Assembly: GCA_947579665.1 (NCBI GenBank)
Contig: OX388344.1
Coordinates: forward strand, 9,852,346-9,916,345
Reading direction: 5' to 3'
Source: Sympetrum striolatum
Taxonomy: Eukaryota; Arthropoda; Insecta; Odonata; Libellulidae
DNA length: 64,000 nt
The notes beneath the pieces were generated by a model. That model was not told the origin of the DNA, ran no database searches, and saw only the letters and a program-made list of their open reading frames with translations. Position 1 is the first letter of the stretch. Each line of letters opens with the position of its first letter. The position numbers and the translations under genes are program-made. Below are positions 35,676 to 45,531 of the stretch, piece by piece.

Positions 35676-36689
35676 ATGGCTTCCTACAGGTCTGTCCTGG
35701 CTCGCGAAAGGAAGGTGGACACCGACCCCCTGTGGGCACGGATCTGCCGCCTTGAGAGGGTTGTTGGAGAGCTTCGCTCGTTGGTTTTAGGAGGTGGGAA
35801 TACCTCGATGAGGGGGAGGGTGGCTCCCAAAACTGTGTCAGTTCCCTCCACATCGACCACTGGGGCTCGCCCTAGAGTAAACGCTGGTTGGTCTGTCGCG
35901 GAGGCGGTGATGCCTACTCCTAACCTCTCGGGCTCTGTTCTCCCCCTGAAGCCCGAGTGGATGGTGGCTACGAGGAGTGGAGGAGCAGCGCGGGCTGGCA
36001 AGGGCAATGGGGAGGTGACGACGAACCCTATCCCTATCCGCAATAAGTTCTCGGTGCTGGAAAGTGTCGATGAGCCTGTTCGGAAGGCCATGCCTGCCCC
36101 TCTTCCCTCCAAAGTAGCTGCGCCTAAAGGAAGTCGGGGTGGGGGGATTGTATTGATAGGGAGCTCTAATGTTAAGCGTATTGTGGCCCCTTTGCGGCGA
36201 AGGGCGGAGAGGGAGGGAGGTGACATTAGGGTTACATCTTGGTGTATTCCCTCTGGGCATGTGGCCCAAGTCACGGGTGCGGTAGGTGCGGCGGCCAGGG
36301 GCACGGGTTGCTCTCGGCTGCGGGTGGTGGCCCATGTTGGAGTCAACGATGCCTGTCACCGCGCTCCCGAGGATATTTTGCGTTCTTTTGAGGACCTGAA
36401 TTCCGAGGTTGAGCGCGTGCAGGAGTCGCTTGGCATCGATGTGCGGCTGTCCATCTGCAGCCTTGTCCCGCGGAGTGACTGCAGCCGAAGCGTTCGGACT
36501 AAAATAGATGGTCTGAATGCGCGGATGTGGGAGTTCTGTCGGGGCATGGGAGTTGACTTTGTGGACCTTCGGCCGACCCTCTTGTCGTACCCCCTCGCCT
36601 TGAACGGCTCTGGTGTTCACTATACTGCTGAAGCTGCGAGCGGGGTGGCTCATAGGATTTACGAGCATTGTAGGTTTTTTTTAGGCTAA
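35676..36689 (+). CDS. CR1-like LINE ORF1 protein with SGNH/esterase-like domain
   Basis: The frame is intact, 337 aa from ATG 35676 (MASYRSVLARERK) to TAA 36687-36689. The first third has a short Leu/Arg-rich segment that may be a coiled coil, and the middle is Pro/Ser/Arg-rich. The C-terminal half matches the esterase-like domain found in ORF1 of CR1-group LINEs: block I GGIVLIGSSNVKR, block III VVAHVGVNDACH (Gly-x-Asn-Asp) and block V SGVHYT (His). The usual Asp before the block V His is Ser/Gly, so catalysis is uncertain. GC content is much higher than in ORF2. ORF1 proteins bind the element RNA. Large minus-strand frames here are shadows. Confidence 0.8.
   Translation: MASYRSVLARERKVDTDPLWARICRLERVVGELRSLVLGGGNTSMRGRVAPKTVSVPSTSTTGARPRVNAGWSVAEAVMPTPNLSGSVLPLKPEWMVATRSGGAARAGKGNGEVTTNPIPIRNKFSVLESVDEPVRKAMPAPLPSKVAAPKGSRGGGIVLIGSSNVKRIVAPLRRRAEREGGDIRVTSWCIPSGHVAQVTGAVGAAARGTGCSRLRVVAHVGVNDACHRAPEDILRSFEDLNSEVERVQESLGIDVRLSICSLVPRSDCSRSVRTKIDGLNARMWEFCRGMGVDFVDLRPTLLSYPLALNGSGVHYTAEAASGVAHRIYEHCRFFLG
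36677..36683 (+). promoter_or_regulatory. candidate -1 ribosomal frameshift site T TTT TTA
   Basis: In the ORF1 frame the bases read T TTT TTA GGC TAA, the same heptamer class used by lentiviral gag-pol. Slippage by -1 enters ORF2, which is open from this point to 39583 and has no in-frame ATG before its endonuclease domain. I could not see a strong downstream pseudoknot by eye. Reinitiation is the alternative. Confidence 0.5.
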
Positions 36690-39583
36690 AGGGAATTTGT
36701 GGGAATGCTTCTAATTTAAGTGGCTCCGATATAGGAAATAAAGTTAATAAACAATCGAATACCTTAAAAATTACTGAGCAAGTTGAAGATGAGCAACAAC
36801 GCGTTTCCCGGGCTTCTCCCATTGTAAATGAACTATCGATTGCCATTATTAATTGTAGAAGCATCAAAAACAAAGTAGCCGATCTTGAACATCTTATCCG
36901 AAGTAACGACTCTGACATAATTATAGGCACCGAAAGCTGGCTAACAGACGATATTAATGACTACGAAGTATTTCCTAAAGATTTTAAGATTTATCGTAAG
37001 GACCGTCAGGATAAAGTGGGTGGAGGAGTATTTATAGCGGTTAAAAGTTCTTTGCGGAGTAGTTCACATACGTATCCTAACAGTTGCATCGAGAGCGTAT
37101 GGTGTACCATTAGTCAGCCAAATAAACCCAATCTACATGTATGTGCTTTTTACCGGCCGCCCAACTCTTCGCGTCATGTTTTACGTAACCTAAACGATGA
37201 AATAAATTTTTACTCGCGTAAAAACAACAATAGCATAATGATAATTGGAGGAGATTTTAATCTTCCAGACATCGATTGGCAAAAGCACGTAGTCAAGAAA
37301 AGAGCTCGGGACAATGACTCTTGTAGGACCTTGTTAAATATAATACAAAAAAATTCATTACACCAGCTAGTCAAAAAGCCTACCAGGGAATTAACCATTT
37401 TAGATCTTTTTCTTACGAACACCCCCGAACGAGTATCTAACACATCTGTTTGCGATGGAATATCCGATCACAAAGCCATAATTATAGATTTCGACCTTAA
37501 CTTGGTAAAGCACAGAAAACCTAAGCGCAGAGTTTATCTTTACCCGCGAGCCGATTTTGAAGGATTTCGTAGTAAACTCATGTACGAATTTCTGGAGTAT
37601 AAAACGCGCGCGATATGTTTAAATACCGAGGACACGTGGAATCTCTTTGTAAGAACAATGCGTGACCTAATGGATAAATTTGTACCCTCAAAACTTTCAA
37701 ATCAAATTAATGAACCTAGATGGTATAATAAGGAGACTAGGAGAGCACTAAAGAAACAGAGGCGTTTGCATTCCAAATTAAAAGCCGCTGCGAGGCAACC
37801 GAACAGTATCAACACAGATCAAGTAAAGAGCGAACATAAGGAAGCTAAGTCGGAAACTAAACGAATTATGCGAGATGCCCTCCGTCAATATAAAAAGAAG
37901 ATTTTATGCGAACACTTGGAAGAGGACCCAAAAGCGTTTTGGTCGTACGTTCGTGAGGTCCAAGGTAAAGAGCAAACTGTTGGTTCATTAAAGGATACTT
38001 GCGGTAATATAGTAAACGATGCTAAAGGCAAAGCTAATATCTTGAATGACTTTTTTCGAAGCGTTTTCACGTCTGACGATACATCAAATACTCTCCCGAA
38101 TGTTGATAAACCTGAATCAATGTCGAAAATCACCTTCAGAGAAGACGGCATCATTAAACTATTGCAACAGATTAAACCGAATAAAGCTCCGGGTCCTGAA
38201 GACATACCGGCTCGAGTGTTCAAGGAAGTTGCGGAGAGCGTAGCACCTTTTCTTAAAGTTATATTTGACAAGAGTATGAGCGAAGGAAAGGTCCCGAAAG
38301 ATTGGAAAATTGCGAATGTCACGCCAATATTTAAAAGTGGCTCTAAGGACGATCCAGCTAATTACAGGCCTATATCTTTAACATCACTGAGCGGTAAAAT
38401 TATGGAACATATAATAGCTAGCTCTTTAATGGGTTTTCTTGAAACGTCCAATTTCATAATTAGGAATCAACACGGTTTTCGTAAGACTCGTTCTTGCGAG
38501 TCTCAGCTGGCTTTATTAGTACACGATGTTCTAAACTCTGCTGAAAAACATAAGCAAGTCGATGCGATATTTTTAGATTTTCGGAAGGCTTTCGATAAGG
38601 TACCTCATCATAAATTGCTGTACAAATTAGAAGTTGCGGGTATCAATGCACAAGTTATTAACTGGATAAAAGACTTTCTCACCGATAGAGAGCAACGAGT
38701 AGTACTCGATGGTATTAGTTCCAACTTGGTTAAGGTGACCTCGGGCGTCCCTCAGGGCAGTGTAATTGGACCGTTGTTATTTTTAGTATACATCAACGAC
38801 CTCAGCAATCACATTGAAAGCAATGTTAGGATATTCGCAGACGACACAGTCATTTACAGGGAAATAGTTAGTTCAGAGGATAGATTAACCCTTTCGAACG
38901 ACTTAGACAGAATTATGAATTGGTGCGATGATTGGCAATTAGAGCTTAATGTAGAAAAGTGTTCGGTAGTTAACTTCTTCGAAAGTAAATCTATAATAAA
39001 TGATTATTCTTATAGTCTCCGAGGGGTAAACCTAATGACAGTAGAATCGGTAAAGTATCTTGGAGTAACTCTCACGAATAATCTATCATGGAGTGCCCAC
39101 ATCCGAAATATATGTGGAAAAGCACTTAAGAAACTCGGCTTCGTTAAAAGAATAGTCGGTAGGAGCGAAGAAAAAGTTCGCGAGCGATGTTACTTAGCGT
39201 TAGTTAGGCCTCACCTTGAGTATGCATGTAGTGTATGGGACCCCGCCGAGAAATGTCATATTCGGGATTTAGAAAAAGTACAACGAAAGGCGATACGATT
39301 TGTAAAGAATTGCTACGATAAAACAGCGAGTGTCACTCAGATGTTACAGGACGCGGGATGGGAATCATTAGAAGATAGAAGAAAAATTCAAAGGATAAAT
39401 TTATTAAATAAGTTCAGAGAAATTACGTTTTCAGATGATGTAACCGATATAATGCGACCCCCCTGTTATATGGGCCGTGCTGATACTGCCCGAAAGATTA
39501 GGGAAATAGATGCTAAAACGAATCGTTTCAAAAATTCATTTTTTCCGCGAAGTATACGCGAAAGCAACCGTTTAGGAAAATAG
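36683..39583 (+). CDS. CR1-like LINE ORF2: endonuclease and reverse transcriptase
   Basis: The frame is open and intact for about 966 codons, in -1 phase relative to ORF1, with no ATG until about 37238. The endonuclease has INCRSIKNK, TESWL, GGDFNLPDIDW, DLFLTN and ISDHKAI, so all catalytic blocks of the apurinic-type nuclease are present. The reverse transcriptase has NKAPGPEDIPARVFKE, YRPISLTS, QHGFRKTRSC, DAIFLDFRKAFDKVPH, SGVPQGSVIGPLLF and catalytic FADDTVIY, then YLGVTLTNNLSW. The C-terminus has HLEYACSVWDP and VQRKAIRFV. These follow CR1/L2-group order. ORF2 makes the element's cDNA at a nicked target. The undamaged frames suggest a young, perhaps competent copy. Confidence 0.93.
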   Translation, partial: RLKGICGNASNLSGSDIGNKVNKQSNTLKITEQVEDEQQRVSRASPIVNELSIAIINCRSIKNKVADLEHLIRSNDSDIIIGTESWLTDDINDYEVFPKDFKIYRKDRQDKVGGGVFIAVKSSLRSSSHTYPNSCIESVWCTISQPNKPNLHVCAFYRPPNSSRHVLRNLNDEINFYSRKNNNSIMIIGGDFNLPDIDWQKHVVKKRARDNDSCRTLLNIIQKNSLHQLVKKPTRELTILDLFLTNTPERVSNTSVCDGISDHKAIIIDFDLNLVKHRKPKRRVYLYPRADFEGFRSKLMYEFLEYKTRAICLNTEDTWNLFVRTMRDLMDKFVPSKLSNQINEPRWYNKETRRALKKQRRLHSKLKAAARQPNSINTDQVKSEHKEAKSETKRIMRDALRQYKKKILCEHLEEDPKAFWSYVREVQGKEQTVGSLKDTCGNIVNDAKGKANILNDFFRSVFTSDDTSNTLPNVDKPESMSKITFREDGIIKLLQQIKPNKAPGPEDIPARVFKEVAESVAPFLKVIFDKSMSEGKVPKDWKIANVTPIFKSGSKDDPANYRPISLTSLSGKIMEHIIASSLMGFLETSNFIIRNQHGFRKTRSCESQLALLVHDVLNSAEKHKQVDAIFLDFRKAFDKVPHHKLLYKLEVAGINAQVINWIKDFLTDREQRVVLDGISSNLVKVTSGVPQGSVIGPLLFLVYINDLSNHIESNVRIFADDTVIYREIVSSEDRLTLSNDLDRIMNWCDDWQLELNVEKCSVVNFFESKSIINDYSYSLRGVNLMTVESVKYLGVTLTNNLSWSAHIRNICGKALKKLGFVKRIVGRSEEKVRERCYLALVRPHLEYACSVWDPAEKCHIRDLEKVQRKAIRFVKNCYDKTASVTQMLQDAGWESLEDRRKIQRINLLNKFREITFSDDVTDIMRPPCYMGRADTARKIREIDAKTNRFKNSFFPRSIRESNRLGK

Positions 39584-39665
39584 AGTCAAGGTGCTTGCAC
39601 CCCCTGCCATACACCGAAAGGTGGCTTGCAGGGTTCTTACATAGACATAGACATAGACATTTCGG
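39584..39665 (+). repeat. CR1-like 3' UTR hairpin and ACATAG tail
   Basis: CCCTGC (39602-39607) pairs with GCAGGG (39628-39633), and inside it CACC-GAAA-GGTG forms a stem closed by a GNRA tetraloop. About 7 bases later come three ACATAG repeats up to about 39661. A conserved 3' hairpin plus short tandem repeat is the usual recognition end for CR1/L2-type reverse transcription. Relics of the same hairpin lie at 55572 and 57205. Confidence 0.8.
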
Positions 39666-40302
39666 TAGTGTAAATTTTGCGATAGGAAGTTTAAATTTAT
39701 TATTTCTTACTTAATATTGCAAAAAGTACAAGATCGTTTTTATTTTGGTGAAAACTTTCCATACATTTAAGGCTTGTTCTCGTCAGATTTTGATAGAGCA
39801 GCATGTTTCTTTTGTTTTCTAACTTTTTAATTATTTAGTTCGATTATTTAAATGCATTTTACCCCCGAATGTCAGAAAATATTGAAATAAATGAAGAAAA
39901 ACATTTTGAGCTTTTACAGTTACACTTTATGTACACATTATCCTTTTATAAATTGTTAATGCGTAGAATATGGGGGAAAAACAAGCGATTTGCCTGCCAA
40001 GAAAATAAAAACAATCGTTGATCGTCTTAAAGATTTGAAATCGAATATTTCAATTACACCTTAGATGTTTGCAATTCAGTCAAGGAGCGTCTGGCTCATA
40101 ATAAATACTTGATTGTTTGGATTCTATCTTTGATCCACACCGATTCATAAATTACCTAAAATCAATCCTAAGTTTGCAATTTGTCATTTCAAATGACATA
40201 TTATGCTGTATAATAATCATGTTCGGTGTCTTTTTTCATTTAAATATTCATTTAGTGGTCTAGTGGATGAAACAACAGCAACAGCATAGTCAATGACTTT
40301 AA
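39666..40302. other. no gene recognised
   Basis: AT-rich flank of the LINE with no supported feature. Confidence 0.5.
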
Positions 40303-40777
40303 GGGGCCGTCCATTAATTACGTGAGGCGTTTGAGGGGGTTAAGCCGAATCTCGCTCACTCTCACGTGGGGGAGAGGGGGGTTCTCGCAAATATTACGTA
40401 ATTTTTGTTCCGCAAAAAACAGAGTAGAATTATGAGATAACTGGGTTATATTGAGTAAAACGTGTTTCTCTACTAAAATATGACTAAATTTTACACAATA
40501 ATATTTATCACGGTTATGCAAGCGCCACAAAGTAGCATAGTCGATTGTTTAACCACCGGTTAGCCGAACACGCGATTCGACGAGCACTGCAACGTACGAG
40601 TTTTTTTGGATAAATCCAATACAATGAAACATAGATTGACAAATTTACACTGAAAAAAACGCATTTTGAACAATCTGACGTGAGTTTAGAGGAGGGGGTC
40701 GAGCCAAATCTCACGATATCTCACTAGGGGGGTCAAAAAATCGCAAAAATCACCTCACGTAATTAATGGATGCCCCC
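40303..40777. mobile_element. GGGG-ended TIR element, copy 2
   Basis: The ends are GGGGCCGTCCATTAATTACG and the inverse CGTAATTAATGGATGCCCCC. They are flanked by TAA at 40300-40302 and 40778-40780. It is homologous to 25418-25852 but inverted. The interior includes CTCACTCTCACGTGGGGGAG. Non-coding. Confidence 0.75.
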
Positions 40778-40780
40778 TAA

Positions 40781-41984
40781 TACTCATAACTCATGTTGTG
40801 GTTACCCCAAAAATTGTTTTCGTTGTTACTTCATAACGGTTATTTTCCTACTGTTGAATACTGTTAAATATATTATTGGGCGTGTAAGAGTCGTCTAAGG
40901 TACCTTAGAGTTCACACATACTGCAAACACAAAGATAAACACATTCTGTGCGTCAAACTCGTAATTTAATACTCAACTCGAAAACCGTTCAACGATTTTC
41001 AATTCCTGCTCGCACCGAAGTAAGACACTTCTGGCGTCTTTAAATAAGTGATGCCGGGCCGAGATTGCGGTGCGCTTTGCGATGCTCTTTCTGCATAATT
41101 TAATTTGATGTCGGCGTCGCCAGCGTCGTTCAATCTGACGTTCATTAACATGCCACGTCCACGAGGGACAGCCTTGATTAGTCGACTGAGAAGCATTGCT
41201 TTTCCTTGAATAAAGAAGACACAATTTCAGGCATATTTGAGAGCTTTTGAACATCATGATGATGAATTGAAAAATTTCGATAGAAATCGATATTGTCTCG
41301 AGAAAAAGGATTGAACGTGGAATTGATATGATCACAATTACCTTTATTAACGTAAATGTATAAAAGGATAAACATTGGAATGCTCTTATTTTTCGAGCGC
41401 ATGAAGTAACAAATTTAACAGCATATCATGCATCCCTGTGTTGAAAAAATAAATTTTCCTTCACTGAATTTAAGGCTGATTATTAAAAAAAATAGTGAAA
41501 GAAAATTCGCATAAGCGACCTCACATTTATAATTAAACCTTGGTTTTCAAATAAACTCAAATGACGTAAATCTATTTACAATGGTTCATTCAGGAGTGCC
41601 CACGTACACTTTTAATTGGACGACAAGGTGCTCTGATTTGAACCATTTTGCTTATCTCCTCAAGGAATCTCCTCGACAGAAAGACCTCAGCCCACGACCC
41701 CCCCATATCGTAGCGATCAATTTGCGGCATATAGACAATAAACCGATTACACCACCCCAATTAGCTTTAGTGTATTTCAGCGGTAGGAATAGTAACTAAC
41801 ACCCACGTAAACAGGAAAAAGGATGTGATAAGCTTAGCCTAAAAAAATAGCGACAATAGCAATGACGAAAAAGAGATATTCACTTTTAAAAAGTTAGGGT
41901 TATTATATTACGCAAAAGTTAAGATTCTTCCAAAAAGAAATCTAGATTTAAAGTGCAGACTGAGCGATCTAAACATGAAAGTTG
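40781..41984. other. no gene established; candidate signal-peptide exon within
   Basis: No domain is seen. Minus frames at 41335-40973 and 41402-41178 lack family motifs. The only point of interest is a minus ATG frame at 41402 with a hydrophobic run (PMFILLYIYV) that meets a GTAATT donor near 41343 in the phase required by the Ly6 exon. See findings. Confidence 0.35.
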
Positions 41985-42135
41985 TGAAGTTATCTCATGA
42001 TTCTACACTGTTTGTTGCGGATAAAAACATACGTGATATTTGAGAGAACCCCCCATCTCCCCCACGTGAGATTGAGTGAGATTTGGCTTAACCCCTCCAC
42101 CCCCCTAAACTCTCAGGTAATTAATGGACGCCCCC
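41985..42135. mobile_element. GGGG-ended TIR element, copy 3 (one end only)
   Basis: From GTTATCTCATGATTCTAC to GTAATTAATGGACGCCCCC the sequence parallels the right half of copy 1 (25700-25852). The left end is missing. Confidence 0.65.
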
Positions 42136-42258
42136 TTAATTGCAGTGCTCAGTGTAGTTGAAAGTATGACAAAAGTTGGGGAACATATCCATCTCCAGAC
42201 TCTAAAAAGGAAAAAGTTCTAAATTTAAGGGAAACGGTATTTTTCCTCGAAATAGAAC

Positions 42259-42283
42259 CGTGGGGTGTACCATACACCCCACG
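42259..42283. repeat. perfect short palindrome
   Basis: An 11 bp arm, CGTGGGGTGTA, is followed by CCA and its exact inverse complement. It would form a stable GC-rich hairpin in AT-rich DNA. Role unknown; it may be the end of an unrecognised element. Confidence 0.7.
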
Positions 42284-42417
42284 CTAGCACTGGAGGGTTT
42301 ATATTGCTTTGTGTTTTGGTTGCCTCAGTGAGGACCTCTGGTGATGGTTGGTGCCACTATGTGTATAGCACCATTACCTTGAATATAAAAGCCCCCCTTT
42401 ACAAAAGTTAAAAGCAC

Positions 42418-42515
42418 GTAGCTTGGTAGTTTAGTTGGTAAGAACACCTACCTGGAAAATGGGAGACCTGGGTTCGAGTTCCAGCCAAGTGACTATTTTT
42501 CATTTACTGTACAAG
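42418..42515 (+). mobile_element. tRNA-derived SINE head (copy 3, best preserved)
   Basis: The A-box half GGTAGTTTAGTTGGTAAG and B-box GGTTCGAGTTCC are spaced as in a tRNA, with CTTGG...CCAAG as acceptor-like pairing. It continues GTGACTATTTTTCATTTAC like the copies at 24.6 and 32.2 kb. No long tail is visible. Confidence 0.7.
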
Positions 42516-43527
42516 CTAACAGCAAAATTTGATTTCGATGCTACATAGCTTTTCTAATTTTTAAATAAAGATTTCGTATTTTTCTGATGGGAAATGGAGT
42601 AGCCAGAATTTGACTACGGGGGGGAAGGCTCCAGAGCCATATGTGCACGTATAGGAATTGGAAGGGGGCTTGTTTGTGAGGTGGAAAATGGTAAATCACC
42701 TCCTGGAGCAAGATCATAAATGCTCATGGACATTGGAATGTCTTCATTGGAAAGGTTTTTATTTCAATTCCGATGAACAATTGGAAATTCTAAAAACACT
42801 TTCATGCCCAAATACCCTTACCATCAATGACCTTCCTTCCTCTACCCATCCCTGAACATCTCTGCAATGGTTATAGCCCTATTACCCCTTTCCCCTGCTG
42901 TTGTGCTGTTCGGAAAAAGCTTTTTACCTTTTGACAAGTCGTTGAAACCATGTTGGCTTTATAAAATTCTGTGGTAGAGAAAAGCTTCCAAGATGTCTGA
43001 GCCAAGATATTGGATTCCATCTTAAATGTGGTCTAAAATGCATTATCCGTAAGCAGGGGTGGCAAACCTCTGGGCATGGGTATCCAAAGAGGCACAGGAG
43101 AGAATGTTTCTGCAAGAAAAACTTTCTCAAAGGCAGGCACCTTTATGTTCTTCAAGTATGGAATTTTTCTCACACTGTTTGCCAACCCCGTCCTGAAGCA
43201 GATCGCAGAGAATAATTACTTCTAATAATAATGTTTCAAGTCTTGATACTGGTTTCCAGTTATTGGTCTTTTTCTTACCCATCATCAAGTTTGTCCAGAC
43301 GTGCTGAAAGTCATACCTCTACAATTAATAAGCGTTTTACAATCTTGTTATTATTTTTTCCCCCTCCATTAATTCTAAAAATTGTGTGCACCTTAGTTGC
43401 AAGAATATGCAGTATATCCTTAATTTATTGATTGTAGTTATGAAGCTCTAAGAATTGTTGATTAGAATGTTATTCCAATATAAAAACACTGGATACAAGC
43501 TAATAGTACGTAATCTGTTTTATCTAG
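42516..43527. other. intron upstream of the FBXW4-like exons, nothing certain
   Basis: No supported exon. CAGGGGTGGCAAAC near 43053 and GTTTGCCAACCCCGTCCTG near 43178 look like hAT ends, but I found no matching target duplication. Confidence 0.4.
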
Positions 43528-43656
43528 CGGAGATGAAATAGTGAAGCTTATAGACAGCTTTAGAAATGGAGCTGGAGTTCTAGACATTCACTGGGAGACG
43601 CCACAAGTGCTTCTATCCTGTGGATACGACACTGCAATAAGGCTGTGGGACTTGAG
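43528..43656 (+). CDS. FBXW4: FBXW4-like F-box/WD protein, internal exon
   Basis: The acceptor TTTTATCTAG ends at 43527 and the donor GAG|GTAAAA is at 43656/43657. The exon reads GDEIVKLIDSFRNG, then AGVLDIHWETPQVLLSCGYD and TAIRLWDLR. This is a WD repeat closing on Trp-Asp, with the Ser-Cys-Gly-Tyr-Asp-Thr segment found in FBXW4 (dactylin), a substrate adaptor of SCF ubiquitin ligases. Earlier exons encoding the F-box and first WD repeats are not found in the window. The exon starts on the third base of a codon and ends on the second. Confidence 0.88.
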
Positions 43657-43727
43657 GTAAAAATTGTGATGTTTGAGCTAACTTGTGTCTGTGCTAACTT
43701 ATTGTTGAGTTTATTTTCTCTCTCTAG

Positions 43728-43875
43728 GATAGGGCAGTGCATGTATGTGTGGGAGGATCCGCATGATTCAGCTGTATATTCTCTGGCCTCGGATAACAAC
43801 AACACATTCCTGTCTGGGTTATCTCAGCATGGGCGCATTCAACTTTGGGATAAGAGAAAAAAAAACAGTGTTCAG
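43728..43875 (+). CDS. FBXW4: FBXW4-like F-box/WD protein, penultimate exon
   Basis: The acceptor TCTCTCTAG ends at 43727 and the donor CAG|GTGAAA is at 43875/43876. The intron before it is only 71 bp. Joined to the previous exon (AG + G gives Arg) it reads IGQCMYVWEDPHDSAVYSLA, then GRIQLWDKRKKNSVQ. Trp-Glu-x-Pro-His-Asp-Ser and the following Trp-Asp-Lys-Arg match the next blade of FBXW4. It ends in phase 0, as the last exon requires. Confidence 0.9.
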
Positions 43876-45531
43876 GTGAAAATATTCTCATTTCTTCTAA
43901 CTTAGTGATACGTTGCATCATCATCAGGCAAGGGTACAGCAATTATTCATCAATATTTAGTTAAACATAAGGAAAAAATTAAGGAGAACTGAGGAGATGA
44001 GGGTTACATTGAGAAGGTTTGGGAGAGAGATTTCTCAGTTGAGGATAGAAAGGAAATGGTGAGAGGTAGTTGTTGGAATTGGGGGTCGTGAGAATTTATG
44101 TTCCTTTGCATTGCACATTTTTTTTGAAATGAAGGTTCCAACCTACATTGATGTCCACATAATAGGAGGTCGCATTTGCAAAGCTTCTGAAAAACTATTG
44201 GAGAAAGTCCAGAATGAGTTGCGCATGTGTACTACAGGAAAATCCTCCCACTTCAAGCAATATATACTGCGACTTTCTGTGGGGAACAACTGGCCCCTGC
44301 TGTTCTTTAATATTCAGTAAATCTCTTCTCACTTAACCGGAACGATAAAAGAATAAACTTCTTTTTCTGGTACATGTAGCCGTAGAGTAACTATACTAGA
44401 GGGCTAACATCAATGCATTGAAGTGTTGTGCTTTTACGACGTAGTTCGGAGGCATCTGGCAGTTAACGCTACTTTTTTTACTTCCAACTGAGGCAGGCAT
44501 TTAAATCAGATCCATGCGAATCTGGGCTTTTAAAGACAGTTTCTTGGAAATTCAAGTGTATATGTTTACCTAAGAGCCCTAAAAGCTGCCTTTCGGTGTG
44601 ACTCTCCTTCCCTAATCGGTTACTTTCACGTGTTGTTTGCGGATGGAATTAATTCTTGAATTGATTTGTTCTAGAATCTTATTTCCTGATCTTCCTCGCC
44701 ATATAAATAATTACAGTAACAAGGGAGTCTCATTATATCCCAATCGTCTTCTGAGAACGTAATTTATGAGAACGTATATAGTAAATGCATCCTTCATATT
44801 ATTATCTTCTATCTTCTAAAGATTCTCATCCAACGTGCATTCGTATCTGATTAACACTTACTAATTCATCGTAGCAAATTACCCAGCTCTATTAGCAAAT
44901 CCCAACGGTGTCTGCATGGCATCATATCTTCGAAAGTGTTTTTGGTGACGTACTTTAACACATTCTGGCAGAAGTTACGAAAACGCAACATTATTGTTTT
45001 ACGCTTTAAAGTTTTATATTTTAATAAGGTTTTTGATAATTTCTGTTGTTAATTTTGTTCCTAAAGTCCTATCGTAAATTTTTATTATAAATATGTAATT
45101 GCGGAAAATTATTGTTTTTTCTGAAGAATTATTTAAATATGTCTGTTTTCTGTCGTCTGTTTCTTCCAGAAATTAACATTTTTACCTTTTTCTTTGAATT
45201 TTTTGTTCATATCTCTAATTAGAATAATATCCTTACATACTTTATTCTGGAATAAAAATATGTATTTCTCATTTAATTTGAAGGCTGAACTTAACGTTTT
45301 CGCAACTTTGGTGAGACAGGGTCCGCAAATGCAAAACTCAGGGCACGTGCTGTAATAGTAACGTAGCTCGGAAAATTATATGAGCACTATAAAAAGGACC
45401 TCTATACAATGTGATGAATTGTTATAAGGATGTATGCCAATTACGAAGGTTTTTGCTGCATTGTTACTGTGATGAGGGGGATTTTCGGGAATTAGGAGTG
45501 GATGTCTTCCGATTGATGACATATTGCCAAT
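43876..45531. other. first part of a 19 kb FBXW4-like intron, nothing recognised
   Basis: AT-rich sequence with a few short frames and no domain. The intron runs to 62886 and contains the mobile elements listed next. Confidence 0.5.

Noticed and set aside
35684..36668. Long minus-strand frames (220 and 276 aa) opposite LINE ORF1
   Set aside because: They are shadows of GC-rich ORF1 codons. The plus frame has a recognisable esterase-like domain and continues the LINE structure.
43053..43196. Small hAT MITE with CAGGGGTGGCAAAC-like ends
   Set aside because: The ends match only roughly and the flanks show no 8 bp duplication.
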